A DNA stretch of 17,569 nucleotides, from NCBI GenBank assembly GCA_947623765.1, contig CANQIG010000013.1, positions 1 to 17,569 on the forward strand. Reading direction: 5' to 3'. Under the pieces are notes generated by a model. The model was given only the letters and a program-made list of their open reading frames with translations. It was not told the origin of the DNA and searched no databases. The DNA is from an uncultured Clostridia bacterium (GTDB taxonomy: Bacteria; Bacillota; Clostridia; Oscillospirales; Acutalibacteraceae). Below are positions 1-6,138 of the stretch, piece by piece; positions within the stretch are counted from its first letter, which is position 1; each line of letters starts with the position of its first letter. Both the position numbers and the translations under genes were made by a program.

Positions 1-306
1 ATCGACGCGATCCACGCGGGCGTGAAGTGCTGCGACATCGACAAGGTGGCGCGCGACATCATCGAGACGCCGTACCCGAAGACCTTCGGGCACAGCCTCG
101 GCCACGGCGTCGGCTTCCAGATCCACGAGTGGCCGCGCTTCTCCTCGGGCGATGAGACCGTCGCCGAGCCGGGCATGGTCGTGACCGTGGAGCCGGGCAT
201 CTATATCGAGGGATTCTGCGGCGTGCGCATCGAGGACATGATCGTCGTCACCGAGACCGGCGTGCGCAACCTGACCCACTCTCCGAAGGAGCTCATCCAG
301 CTCTGA
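1..306 (+). CDS. pepP: Xaa-Pro aminopeptidase (M24 family), C-terminal end only
   Basis: The window opens inside this gene; the last 101 residues and the TGA stop are visible. It is the C-terminal part of a pita-bread fold metallopeptidase that removes an N-terminal residue preceding proline, in the cytoplasm. Visible M24 signatures are GHGVG with a metal-ligand His (about residue 35 of the fragment), the following IHE, VEPGIY with a metal-ligand Glu (about 64) and RIEDM with the last metal-ligand Glu (about 78), in the usual order and spacing. The protein ends shortly after the last ligand, as family members do. Next downstream is efp, an arrangement common in Bacillota, where EF-P helps ribosomes through polyproline. 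The M24 family is certain; the exact paralogue (pepP, pepQ or a yqhT-like protein) cannot be settled from the tail. Confidence 0.9.
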   Translation: MDAIHAGVKCCDIDKVARDIIETPYPKTFGHSLGHGVGFQIHEWPRFSSGDETVAEPGMVVTVEPGIYIEGFCGVRIEDMIVVTETGVRNLTHSPKELIQL

Positions 307-312
307 GTTTTC

Positions 313-386
313 GCGCGTTCGCACGGGCGGTGTTTTCCTCTGTAATTTGCTCATCTTCGGCCGGGCGAACGCGCTCTTCTTTGTGC
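313..386 (+). terminator. Candidate terminator after the M24 peptidase gene
   Basis: A perfect 10-bp inverted repeat (GCGCGTTCGC at 313-322, GCGAACGCGC at 365-374) encloses 42 nt and is followed by a T-rich run, TCTTCTTTGTG. The long loop makes it weaker than the other terminators here. A second, mutually exclusive pairing (326-337 with 394-405, one mismatch) is followed by another T-rich stretch ending at 420. Either could end the peptidase transcript ahead of the efp promoter. Confidence 0.45.
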
Positions 387-422
387 GTTCTTTGAAAAAA
401 CCGCCGTTTTGTGCTTTTTTAC

Positions 423-451
423 TTGAAAAAAGTCTACGAATGGGTTACAAT
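423..451 (+). promoter_or_regulatory. Sigma-A promoter of efp
   Basis: TTGAAA at 423-428 and TACAAT at 446-451 are separated by exactly 17 bp. Transcription would begin around 458, giving a leader of about 25 nt before the efp ribosome binding site GGAGG (470-474). Confidence 0.75.
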
Positions 452-482
452 GATATAGAAGATACTTTTGGAGGTTCTTTTT

Positions 483-1040
483 ATGGTTAACGTCAGTGAT
501 TTCAAGAACGGCGTCACGTTCGAGATGGACGGCAACGTCGTTTCGGTCATCGAGTTTCAGCACGTGAAGCCCGGCAAGGGTTCCCCGTACGTCCGTGCCA
601 AGCTCCGCAACGTCATCACCGGAGCGGTGACGGAGCAGAAGTTCAACCCGAACGACCGCTATCAGAACGCGTATATCGAGCGCAAGGACATGGAGTATCT
701 CTACAACGACGGAGATCTCTATTACTTCATGGACAGCGAGACGTATGAGCAGCTGCCCATCAGCCCGAGCATTCTTTCCGACAACTTCAAGTTCGTCAAG
801 GAGAACATGATCTGCAAGATCATCTCCTATAAGGGCAACGTTTTCGGCGTGGAGCCGCCCACCTTCGTGGAGCTGCAGGTCACGCACACCGATCCGGGCG
901 TCAAGGGCAACACGGCGACGAACGCGACGAAGTCCGCGACGCTGGAGACCGGCGCGGAGATCCGCGTGCCGCTGTTCATCGACGAGGGCGAGATGATCCG
1001 CATCGACACGAGGACCGGGGAATACATGGAGCGCGCGTAA
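483..1040 (+). CDS. efp: Translation elongation factor P
   Basis: A 185-residue EF-P, the usual length. EF-P binds next to the P-site tRNA and relieves ribosomes stalled on consecutive prolines. The N-terminal KOW-like domain carries the loop VKPGKGSP with Lys32, the residue that is post-translationally modified in the family and reaches the peptidyl-transferase centre. The two OB domains follow, and the protein ends with the C-terminal EF-P signature (VPLFIDEGEMIRIDTRTGEY). ATG at 483 is chosen because GGAGG at 470-474 lies 8 nt upstream and the product then starts MVNVSDFKNG like homologues; a TTG at 468 in the same frame overlaps the ribosome binding site and is rejected. The gene has its own promoter and is probably cotranscribed with the zinc protein 40 nt downstream. 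Confidence 0.97.
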   Translation: MVNVSDFKNGVTFEMDGNVVSVIEFQHVKPGKGSPYVRAKLRNVITGAVTEQKFNPNDRYQNAYIERKDMEYLYNDGDLYYFMDSETYEQLPISPSILSDNFKFVKENMICKIISYKGNVFGVEPPTFVELQVTHTDPGVKGNTATNATKSATLETGAEIRVPLFIDEGEMIRIDTRTGEYMERA

Positions 1041-1080
1041 CGCGCCCGTGTTTCAGAGACTCAAAAGGGGAGGATGCAAG

Positions 1081-1581
1081 ATGAAAAATTCCGAACGCGC
1101 CGCCTATCTGCGCGGCCTCTTCGAGGGGATGGGACTCGACCCCGAGAAGAAGGAGACGAAGCTGTTCGCCGCGGTCATCGATCTGCTGGACGACCTGAGC
1201 GCCTCTGTGGAGGAGCTGGAGGACGGGTTCGATGAGCTGGGCGACACCGTGGACGAGCTGGACCACGATCTCGGTGACGTGGAGTCCGAGGTCTACGGCT
1301 TCGACGAGGAGGACGACGACGAGGGCTGCGGCTGCGGCGGCTGCCATCATCATCACCACCACGAGGACGAGGACTGGGACGACGAGGACGACTACGAGTT
1401 CGAGGTGACCTGCCCGAGCTGCGGCACGACCATCGAGCTGGACGACGAGGCTCTCGAGGAGGGCTCCATCCTCTGCCCGGAGTGCGGGGAGACGCTGGAG
1501 TTCGACTACGAGGACGTCCCGGAGCTGAAAGAGATCCCGGTCGAGGACGCGGAAGAGTCCGACGGGAAGGACGAAGAATGA
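1081..1581 (+). CDS. Acidic zinc-ribbon protein of the CD1247 N-terminal-domain type
   Basis: A 166-residue, extremely acidic protein resembling the small Clostridia family with a CD1247-type N-terminal domain, found next to efp. No reaction is established. Residues 1-30 form the conserved start (SERAAYLRGLFEGMGLD). Residues 30-72 are probably helical or coiled coil, rich in Leu and acidic residues. A Cys-rich stretch (Cys83, 85, 88) runs into six consecutive His (89-94), and a zinc ribbon follows with CPSCG (111-115) and CPECG (132-136). The tail is acidic. ATG at 1081 follows GGGGAGG (1067-1073); an upstream in-frame start at 1048 is poorer. The CxCGGC-His6 segment could bind metal. It is probably in the efp operon, which ends at the terminator 10 nt downstream. 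Homologues are sometimes called AraC-type regulators, but no helix-turn-helix is visible here. Confidence 0.82.
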   Translation: MKNSERAAYLRGLFEGMGLDPEKKETKLFAAVIDLLDDLSASVEELEDGFDELGDTVDELDHDLGDVESEVYGFDEEDDDEGCGCGGCHHHHHHEDEDWDDEDDYEFEVTCPSCGTTIELDDEALEEGSILCPECGETLEFDYEDVPELKEIPVEDAEESDGKDEE

Positions 1582-1590
1582 TTTGGAAAA

Positions 1591-1613
1591 AGAGGCCTTC
1601 GGGCCTCTTTTTT
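1591..1613 (+). terminator. Intrinsic terminator of the efp operon
   Basis: Perfect 7-bp stem AGAGGCC/GGCCTCT with a TTCG tetraloop (1598-1601), flanked by A-rich and T-rich tracts that lengthen the stem. It starts 10 nt after the stop codon and ends in a run of T. Confidence 0.95.
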
Positions 1614-1625
1614 GTCGTTGTGCGC

Positions 1626-2200
1626 GGCGCGGGCGAGGTGCTGGCAAAATACTGCCGGGTGTGTGGGGGAGAGGAACGGCTTCACTGTTTGCGGCGGTGA
1701 CGCAAGGGGGAATCTTCCCGGAGGCTCGACGCGGGGAAGGGCAGTTTCGGGGATACGAGTTGCGAAGGAGGAGCAGGCGGCGCGGGCGAGGTGCTGGCAA
1801 AACACTGCCGGGAGTATGGCGGAGAGGAAAAACTTTCTCGTTTTTGCGGCGGGGGTGCAGAAGGAATCTTCCCGGAGGCGCGGTACGCGAGGAAAGACCG
1901 TTCCGGGCGCACGGGGCGACGGAGAAACCGGTGGCGCGGTCGAGAGGCGCTTGCGAGAGAAGCAGTTGTGAGTATGGCGGAGAGGGAAAACCGGTTCTGT
2001 TCGCGGCGGCGCAAGAGGGCATGATTTCCGGGCTTGATGCGGGGCGCAAGGGAGCGATTTTAAGGTTTCGGCGGGGTCGCGGAGGATGGAAGGGCAGACG
2101 GTGACGCGCGGCGCAGAAGGAATCTTCCCTGAGGCTCGATGTGCAGGAAAGGGCGGTTCCGGGCGTGCACGGTGGGTGAAGGAGCAGGCGGTGCGGGCGA
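1626..2200. repeat. Degenerate ~155-bp tandem repeats in a gene-free region
   Basis: The stretch 1614-2250 has no convincing gene. Three diverged units and a partial fourth can be lined up: A about 1626-1779, B 1780-1933, C 1934-2100 (most diverged) and D 2101-2200 (lacks its first third). Units A and B open with GCGCGGGCGAGGTGCTGGCA, then AAA(T/C)ACTGCCGGG. The palindrome GGAATCTTCC occurs at 1709-1718, 1863-1872 and 2119-2128, followed by CGGAGGC or TGAGGC and a G-rich GGAAGGGC/GGAAAG block. The 154-bp period of A to B is not a multiple of three, so shared words fall in different reading frames, which argues against a protein. Reading frames open on both strands are expected from the high GC. 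They look like a degenerate intergenic repeat family; no terminal repeats or transposase mark it as a mobile element. Confidence 0.75.
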
Positions 2201-2215
2201 AATCGCCCGAAGGTA

Positions 2216-2244
2216 TTGACTTTTGATCTGGCCTCTTGTATAAT
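2216..2244 (+). promoter_or_regulatory. Consensus sigma-A promoter upstream of the cytidylyltransferase operon
   Basis: TTGACT (2216-2221), 17-bp spacer, TATAAT (2239-2244): one mismatch from consensus. Expected start of transcription is about 2251, so the next gene would have a leader of about 256 nt. Just upstream, a perfect 6-bp inverted repeat CGGGCG/CGCCCG with an AAAT loop (2194-2209) ends 6 bp before the -35 box. Confidence 0.85.
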
Positions 2245-2250
2245 AGCGTA

Positions 2251-2506
2251 TGACGTCGACAGAAGGTTGCGTTTTTCGGTTCCTCGGGGAAAGTGGGATG
2301 TTTGGTTTCGCGTTTGCCTGTTTGATCTTGCCGGAAACGCTTTTTTTGTTTGGTCATACACCTGAAACCGGGGTTCCCCGAAAAACGGGAAGAAAAGGAA
2401 AGTCTGAGGGCGCGAGCGGGAGGTCCCGAGCGCGTTCTCCGTTCGGAAAGGCCGGACCGGCGGACCGCCGCGTCCGGTCTCATTCGGAAAGAAGAGGGGT
2501 GCGCGG
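2251..2506 (+). promoter_or_regulatory. Structured leader: candidate attenuator, or a ~100-nt small RNA followed by a leader
   Basis: About 256 nt separate the promoter from the start codon at 2507. In order: a hairpin TTCC-TCGG-GGAA (2280-2291); a terminator-like hairpin with seven T (2310-2347); CGGG-GTTC-CCCG (2369-2380); CGGGA/TCCCG (2417-2428) flanked by CGCG repeats; and a stem CCGGAC/GTCCGG (2452-2457, 2472-2477) around inner GC pairs. The segment GCGTTTTT at 2269-2276 can pair with GGAAACGC (2333-2340), the 3' arm of the terminator, so an antiterminator form is possible. It does not match T-box, SAM, preQ1, glycine, fluoride or guanidine motifs that I could recognise. Either a regulated leader or a separate short RNA (2251 to about 2350) would explain it. 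Confidence 0.55.
2310..2350 (+). terminator. Terminator-like hairpin inside the leader
   Basis: GCGTTT (2310-2315), a one-base bulge and CC (2317-2318) pair with GGAAACGC (2333-2340): 8 bp with a 14-nt loop, followed directly by TTTTTTTGTT. It is about 60 nt downstream of the predicted transcription start and 157 nt before the next start codon, where an unregulated terminator would block the operon. Confidence 0.6.
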
Positions 2507-3190
2507 ATGTTCAGCGCGGTGATTTTGGCGGGAGGCATCGGGGCGCGGATGCGTCAGGACCTCCCCAAGCAGTTTTTGACGGTGGGCGGCAAGCCGATGA
2601 TCCTTCACACACTGGAGCGGCTGGAAAAGCTCGACGAAGTGTCGGAGGTCGTCGTGGTCTGCCACCCGCAGTACAAGGCGCTCCTTTGGGAGCACATCGC
2701 GGCGTATATGCTCAAAAAGCCGTACACCGTGATCGACGGCGGCGAGACACGGCAGGAATCCGCGCATCTCGGCGTGCAGGCCGCGAAGTGCCCAAACATT
2801 CTCCTGCACGAGGCGGCGCGTCCGTTCGTGACAACCGAGGAGTTCCGCGCGCTGCTCGCGTTTGACGCGGAAAACGTGACCTACGGGCTCGACATCCCGT
2901 TCACCGTCCTGACGAGGGACGGAGACACGGTCGACGGGATCCTGGAGCGCAGCCGGCTGGTCAACATCCAGCTGCCGCAGAAGTTCAGCCGCGAGAAGCT
3001 CCTTTCGGCGTATGCGCGCGCCGACGAAGAGGGCCGGCGCTTCACCGAGGACGCGAGCCTTCTGTTCTACTACACGAAGGAGCCGGTGAAGATCCTCGAG
3101 GGCAGGCCGACGAACATCAAGATCACGAACGCGATGGACCTCAAGACCGGCGAGGCGATCTACAAAGAGTACATCGTCGGGAGGGTCTGA
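2507..3190 (+). CDS. IspD/TarI-type cytidylyltransferase, probably ribitol-5-phosphate cytidylyltransferase
   Basis: A 227-residue nucleotidyltransferase of the IspD/TarI family, full length. It would transfer CMP from CTP to a sugar-alcohol phosphate or to methylerythritol phosphate. Signatures: LAGGIGARM (7-15), PKQF (20-23), GGETRQES (78-85), HEAARPFV (101-108), FTEDAS (179-184) and NIKIT (203-207). Family members usually have HDAARP; the Asp is Glu here. LAGGIGARM and PKQFL resemble TarI more than typical IspD (AAGxGxRM). The next gene, 1 nt away, is a short-chain dehydrogenase; a cytidylyltransferase joined to such a reductase is known in Haemophilus Acs1/Bcs1, which makes CDP-ribitol. 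I therefore favour CDP-ribitol synthesis; the MEP-pathway IspD is the alternative. AGAGGGG (2493-2499) sits 7 nt before the ATG. No teichoic acid genes are in the window. Confidence 0.85.
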   Translation: MFSAVILAGGIGARMRQDLPKQFLTVGGKPMILHTLERLEKLDEVSEVVVVCHPQYKALLWEHIAAYMLKKPYTVIDGGETRQESAHLGVQAAKCPNILLHEAARPFVTTEEFRALLAFDAENVTYGLDIPFTVLTRDGDTVDGILERSRLVNIQLPQKFSREKLLSAYARADEEGRRFTEDASLLFYYTKEPVKILEGRPTNIKITNAMDLKTGEAIYKEYIVGRV

Positions 3191-3191
3191 G

Positions 3192-3899
3192 ATGGGAACG
3201 TGTATCATTACCGGGGCCGGGAGCGGCATCGGGCGCGCGGCTGCCGTAGAGATCGGCAAGGCGGGGTTGTTCTCCCATCTGGTGCTGATCGGCAGGAGCG
3301 CCGAAAAGCTCGCCGAGACGCGGGCGCAGATGGAAACCTCCTCCGAGGTGGAGCTTTGCACGTATGACCTGAGCGACCTTTCCGGCATCCCGGAGCTCGT
3401 GAAGGGCATCCGCGAGCGGACGGGGGAGATCGCCTGCCTGCTCAATATCGCGGGGTATACCGACCCGCAGCCGCTCTTTACGACGTCGGTAGAAAACATG
3501 GAGCAGACGTACCGCGTCAACGTGTTCGCGCCGTTTCTCCTGATCCGGGAGTGCGCGAAGTATATGCGCACGAACGCGGACGGCGCGAAGATCCTGAACG
3601 TGGCCTCCACGGCGGGGATCACGCCGCGTCCCGGCTGGCTCAGCTACGCCTCCTCGAAAGCGGCGGTGATCTCGATGTCCCAGACACTGACCGAGGAGCT
3701 CGCGGAGTACGGGATCCGGGTGTACTGCATCTCCCCGGGCCGCTGCGCGACGGCGCTGCGGCGGAAGCTCGCGCCGAACGAGGACCAGACGAAGATCATG
3801 CAGCCGGAGGAGGTCGGGCACATCATCTGTGAGCTGGTGTCGGATTCCGAGAAGTGCCTCGACGGGCAGAACATCATCATTCGGAAAAAGAATCTGTAA
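3192..3899 (+). CDS. Short-chain dehydrogenase/reductase, possibly ribulose-5-phosphate reductase
   Basis: A 235-residue classical SDR. The Rossmann motif TGAGSGIG (7-14), NIAG (85-88, variant of NNAG), structural Asn110, catalytic Ser139 and YASSK (Tyr152, Lys156) are all present, so it should be an active NAD(P)H-dependent oxidoreductase. It starts 1 nt after the cytidylyltransferase stop; its ribosome binding site GGGAGGG (3179-3185) lies in the end of that gene, implying coupled translation. By analogy with Acs1/Bcs1, where an SDR domain reduces ribulose 5-phosphate for the adjoining cytidylyltransferase, it may make ribitol 5-phosphate. The substrate is inferred from context only; another sugar phosphate is possible. 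The C-terminal part (ISPGRCATALRRKLAPNED) departs from the usual NPG(x)TP segment, suggesting a distinct substrate loop. A strong terminator follows. Confidence 0.85.
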   Translation: MGTCIITGAGSGIGRAAAVEIGKAGLFSHLVLIGRSAEKLAETRAQMETSSEVELCTYDLSDLSGIPELVKGIRERTGEIACLLNIAGYTDPQPLFTTSVENMEQTYRVNVFAPFLLIRECAKYMRTNADGAKILNVASTAGITPRPGWLSYASSKAAVISMSQTLTEELAEYGIRVYCISPGRCATALRRKLAPNEDQTKIMQPEEVGHIICELVSDSEKCLDGQNIIIRKKNL

Positions 3900-3908
3900 A
3901 ACGAAAGA

Positions 3909-3966
3909 GCGCCGTCCCCGGGGAGCCGGGGGCGGCGCCGCGGCGTTTTCGCCGCATTTTTCTTTT
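3909..3966. terminator. Double-hairpin terminator shared by converging operons
   Basis: First hairpin: 11-bp stem GCGCCGTCCCC/GGGGGCGGCGC (3909-3919, 3928-3938) with one G-U pair. Second: GCGGCG-TTTT-CGCCGC (3940-3955) followed by ATTTTTCTTTT. The A-rich flank at 3898-3906 supplies a weaker T tract for the opposite strand. It lies between the plus-strand SDR and the minus-strand DUF378 gene, whose stop codon overlaps the T run. Confidence 0.9.
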
Positions 3967-4168
3967 AGTGTTCCGTCACGCTGGTGTCCCGGAAGAAAAA
4001 GGAAACGCACCAAAGCGCGGCCACGCACACGAGCGTGTAGACGATGCGGGCGAGCAGCGCGTCCTGTCCGCCGAAGATCCACGCGACGAGATCGAACTGG
4101 AAGACACCGATCAGGCCCCAGTTGACGCCGCCGATCACGGCCAGCGCGAGCGCGATTTTATCCATCAT
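3965..4168 (-). CDS. DUF378 family small membrane protein
   Basis: A 67-residue protein with two predicted transmembrane helices and the DUF378 signature (ALAVIGGVNWGLIGVF, then DLVAWIFG). Helix 1 is about residues 5-24 and helix 2 about 36-58; a short polar tail ends DTSVTEH. The family is common in bacteria but its function is unknown. ATG at 4168 is chosen, 9 nt after AAAGGAG (plus-strand 4178-4184); a GTG at 4174 would add two residues and is closer to the same site. It lies 66 nt downstream of UPF0210 on the same strand with no clear terminator or promoter between, so cotranscription is possible. It ends at the shared terminator. Confidence 0.85.
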   Translation of the reverse strand: MMDKIALALAVIGGVNWGLIGVFQFDLVAWIFGGQDALLARIVYTLVCVAALWCVSFFFRDTSVTEH

Positions 4169-4234
4169 AGACACAGTCTCCTTTACATTGGTCTGCGCCT
4201 AGTTTGGCCCGCTTTGCGTGAATTATGCGAAAAA

Positions 4235-5596
4235 TCAGTTTTTGAGGCTCTGCAGCGGCGCGGGGATGCGGCCGCCGCGGTCGATGAAGACCTTCGGCGA
4301 GACGCGGTTGACGTTCATGACCGGGCCGCTGCCGAGGAGCCCGCCGAAATTCAGCTCGTCGCCGACGTCTTTCCCGATGGCGGGGATGACGCGCACGGCG
4401 GTGGTCTTGGAGTTGACCATGCCGATCGCGGCTTCGTCCGCGATGATGCCCGAGAGGACTTCCGCGGGGACGTCGCCGGGGACGACGATCATGTCGAGGC
4501 CGACGGAGCAGACCGCCGTCATGGCCTCGAGCTTTTCGAGGCAGAGCGCGCCGCACTTCGCCGCGCGGATCATGCCGGCGTCTTCGCTGACGGGGATGAA
4601 CGCGCCGGAAAGCCCGCCCACGTGGGACGACGCCATGACGCCGCCCTTTTTCACCGCGTCGTTGAGGAGCGCGAGCGCGGCCGTCGTGCCGTAGCCGCCG
4701 CAGCGCTCGATGCCCATGCCCTCGAGGATGTCCGCGACGCTGTCACCGACGGCGGGCGTCGGCGCGAGGGAGAGATCCACGATGCCGAACGGCACGGAGA
4801 GCCGCCTCGAGGCCTCCTGCGCCACGAGCTGGCCCATGCGGGTGATCTTGAACGCGGTGCGCTTGATGAGCTCCGCGATGGCGGAGAGGTCGTCCGAGGG
4901 GGAGGCCTTCGCGATGGCCGCGCGGACGACGCCCGGCCCGGAGACGCCGACGTTGATGACGCAGTCTGCTTCGCCGACGCCGTGGAACGCGCCGGCCATG
5001 AAAGGGTTATCCTCCGGGGCGTTGCAGAAGACGACGAGCTTCGCCGCGCCGATGCAGTCGCGGTCCGCCGTGCGCTCCGCGGTCTCGCGGATGACGCGGC
5101 CCATCTTCTTCACGGCGTCCATGTTGATGCCGGCCTTCGTGGAGCCGACGTTCACCGAGGAGCAGACGAATTCCGTTTCGCTGAGCGCCTCGGGGATGCT
5201 CTCGATCAGGGCGTAGTCGCCGGGGCCGAAGCCCTTCTGCACGAGCGCCGAATAGCCGCCGATGAAGTTCACGCCGACGGTCTTCGCGGCTCTGTCGAGC
5301 GCCCGGGCGAAGTGGACCGGGGACGCCGTCGGGTTCGCGCCCGCCAGGATCGCGATCGGCGTGACGGAGATGCGCTTGTTGACGATCGGGATGCCGTATT
5401 CGCGGCTGATGTCCTCGCCGGTCCGCACGAGGTGTTCCGCGAAGCCGCAGATCTTGTCGTAGACCTTGCGGCAGGCGGCCTCGGTGTTCGGATCGATGCA
5501 GTCGAGGAGGGAGATGCCCATGGTGATCGTGCGCACGTCGAGATTTTCGTCGTCGATCATCTGGATGGTTTCGAGAATGTCTTTTGTATTGATCAT
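4235..5596 (-). CDS. UPF0210 (DUF711/PFL) family protein
   Basis: A 453-residue member of UPF0210, at the family's usual length. Recognisable blocks are the start (KDILETIQMIDDENLDVRTI), the middle NVGSTKAGINMDAVK segment, GPGVVRAAI, and the end DRGGRIPAPLQSLKN. The fold is related to the glycyl-radical (pyruvate formate-lyase) barrel, but the family's biochemical role is unproven. It starts 10 nt after the ACT-domain gene on the same strand, an arrangement conserved widely in bacteria and archaea, which suggests that the small protein regulates or senses a ligand for the large one. The ribosome binding site is GAGGGG about 6 nt upstream. The gene looks intact. I am confident of the family and cannot name the reaction. 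Confidence 0.95.
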   Translation of the reverse strand: MINTKDILETIQMIDDENLDVRTITMGISLLDCIDPNTEAACRKVYDKICGFAEHLVRTGEDISREYGIPIVNKRISVTPIAILAGANPTASPVHFARALDRAAKTVGVNFIGGYSALVQKGFGPGDYALIESIPEALSETEFVCSSVNVGSTKAGINMDAVKKMGRVIRETAERTADRDCIGAAKLVVFCNAPEDNPFMAGAFHGVGEADCVINVGVSGPGVVRAAIAKASPSDDLSAIAELIKRTAFKITRMGQLVAQEASRRLSVPFGIVDLSLAPTPAVGDSVADILEGMGIERCGGYGTTAALALLNDAVKKGGVMASSHVGGLSGAFIPVSEDAGMIRAAKCGALCLEKLEAMTAVCSVGLDMIVVPGDVPAEVLSGIIADEAAIGMVNSKTTAVRVIPAIGKDVGDELNFGGLLGSGPVMNVNRVSPKVFIDRGGRIPAPLQSLKN

Positions 5597-5606
5597 GTGC
5601 CGCCCC

Positions 5607-5876
5607 TCAGATCCTGTGCATGGAATTGAACACGTCTTCGTGCATGACGTGGATGGAGAGACCCATTTTGCGGCCGAGCTCGTCGAATTCCTCCGAGAGG
5701 TCCGCGATGCGGATGTTCGATTTTGTGAGGTCCACCAGCATGATCATGGCGAAGACATCCTGCAGGATCGACTGCGTGACCTCCAGCACGTTGATGCCGT
5801 GCGTGGCGCAGCTCGCGGTGATCTGCGCCAGAATGCCCACCATATCCTTGCCGATGACGGTGATGACTGCTCTCAT
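5607..5876 (-). CDS. UPF0237 ACT-domain protein
   Basis: An 89-residue single ACT domain of the UPF0237 family. ACT domains bind small ligands, usually amino acids, at a dimer interface. The start MRAVITVIGKDMVGILAQIT, with the conserved Gly in KDMVGI before the first helix, and INVLEVTQSILQDVFAMIMLVDL are typical. It is translated first in a two-gene unit with UPF0210 and has no other domain, so it is likely a regulatory partner of that protein. AAAGGAA about 9 nt upstream is the ribosome binding site. Transcription is likely from the near-consensus promoter at 5952-5980, giving a leader of roughly 70 nt. Function is otherwise unknown. Confidence 0.93.
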   Translation of the reverse strand: MRAVITVIGKDMVGILAQITASCATHGINVLEVTQSILQDVFAMIMLVDLTKSNIRIADLSEEFDELGRKMGLSIHVMHEDVFNSMHRI

Positions 5877-5951
5877 AGTCTGTTCCTTTCTGCGCCCGAG
5901 GCGCCTGTTTTCCGTTTTTCATCCCGTTTTCTCTCTGTGGAGATGTATTTA

Positions 5952-5980
5952 ATTATCCGATAAATTCGCGCGGCTGTCAA
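5952..5980 (-). promoter_or_regulatory. Sigma-A promoter of the UPF0237-UPF0210 operon
   Basis: On the minus strand TTGACA (5980-5975) and GATAAT (5957-5952) are separated by 17 bp, a near-perfect promoter. Transcription would begin near 5945. Confidence 0.88.
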
Positions 5981-6051
5981 GCGGAAACACCCGCTTTTCT
6001 CATTTTTTTGGCGCGCGCGGGACTTTTTTCGCGGTTTTCCTTTTTTATGTG

Positions 6052-6080
6052 TTGCGCCCGGCATGGTTTTGTGATAGAAT
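6052..6080 (+). promoter_or_regulatory. Promoter of the GNAT-NUDIX operon
   Basis: TTGCGC (6052-6057), 17-bp spacer, TAGAAT (6075-6080). The -35 box is weak and the -10 box good. The leader to the ATG at 6139 would be about 50 nt. Confidence 0.6.
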
Positions 6081-6138
6081 GGACGGCGGCGGGAACGGGG
6101 AAACGCGTGCCCGCGAGCGAATCACGGGGGATGGAAGT

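Noticed and set aside
1626..2200. CRISPR array or integron-like array
   Set aside because: The units are about 155 bp, diverged throughout and without alternating identical repeats and unique spacers; no cas or integrase gene nearby.
1506..2483. 325-codon minus-strand frame across the repeat region (and a longer overlapping one from 976)
   Set aside because: Pro/Arg/Ser-rich with repeat words falling in shifted frames (154-bp period); it runs over a terminator and a promoter, shares no domain, and is best explained by high GC and repeats.
2251..2506. T-box, SAM, preQ1, glycine, fluoride or guanidine riboswitch
   Set aside because: None of their conserved cores (for example AGGGTGGNACCGCG of T-boxes) could be found in the leader.
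2250..2522. 90-codon frame starting right at the predicted transcription start (possible leaderless gene)
   Set aside because: It crosses the terminator-like hairpin and overlaps the cytidylyltransferase start; its second half is low-complexity. A leaderless peptide cannot be excluded but has no support.
3854..5629. Very long plus-strand open frame (591 codons) opposite UPF0210 and the DUF378 gene
   Set aside because: Its product is a repetitive Asp/Arg/Ala-rich sequence typical of the antisense frame of a GC-rich gene, while the minus strand encodes clear UPF0210 and DUF378 proteins.
6049..6138. 30-codon N-terminal extension of the GNAT protein
   Set aside because: It overlaps the predicted promoter and transcription start and has no similarity to the family, whose N terminus matches the ATG at 6139.
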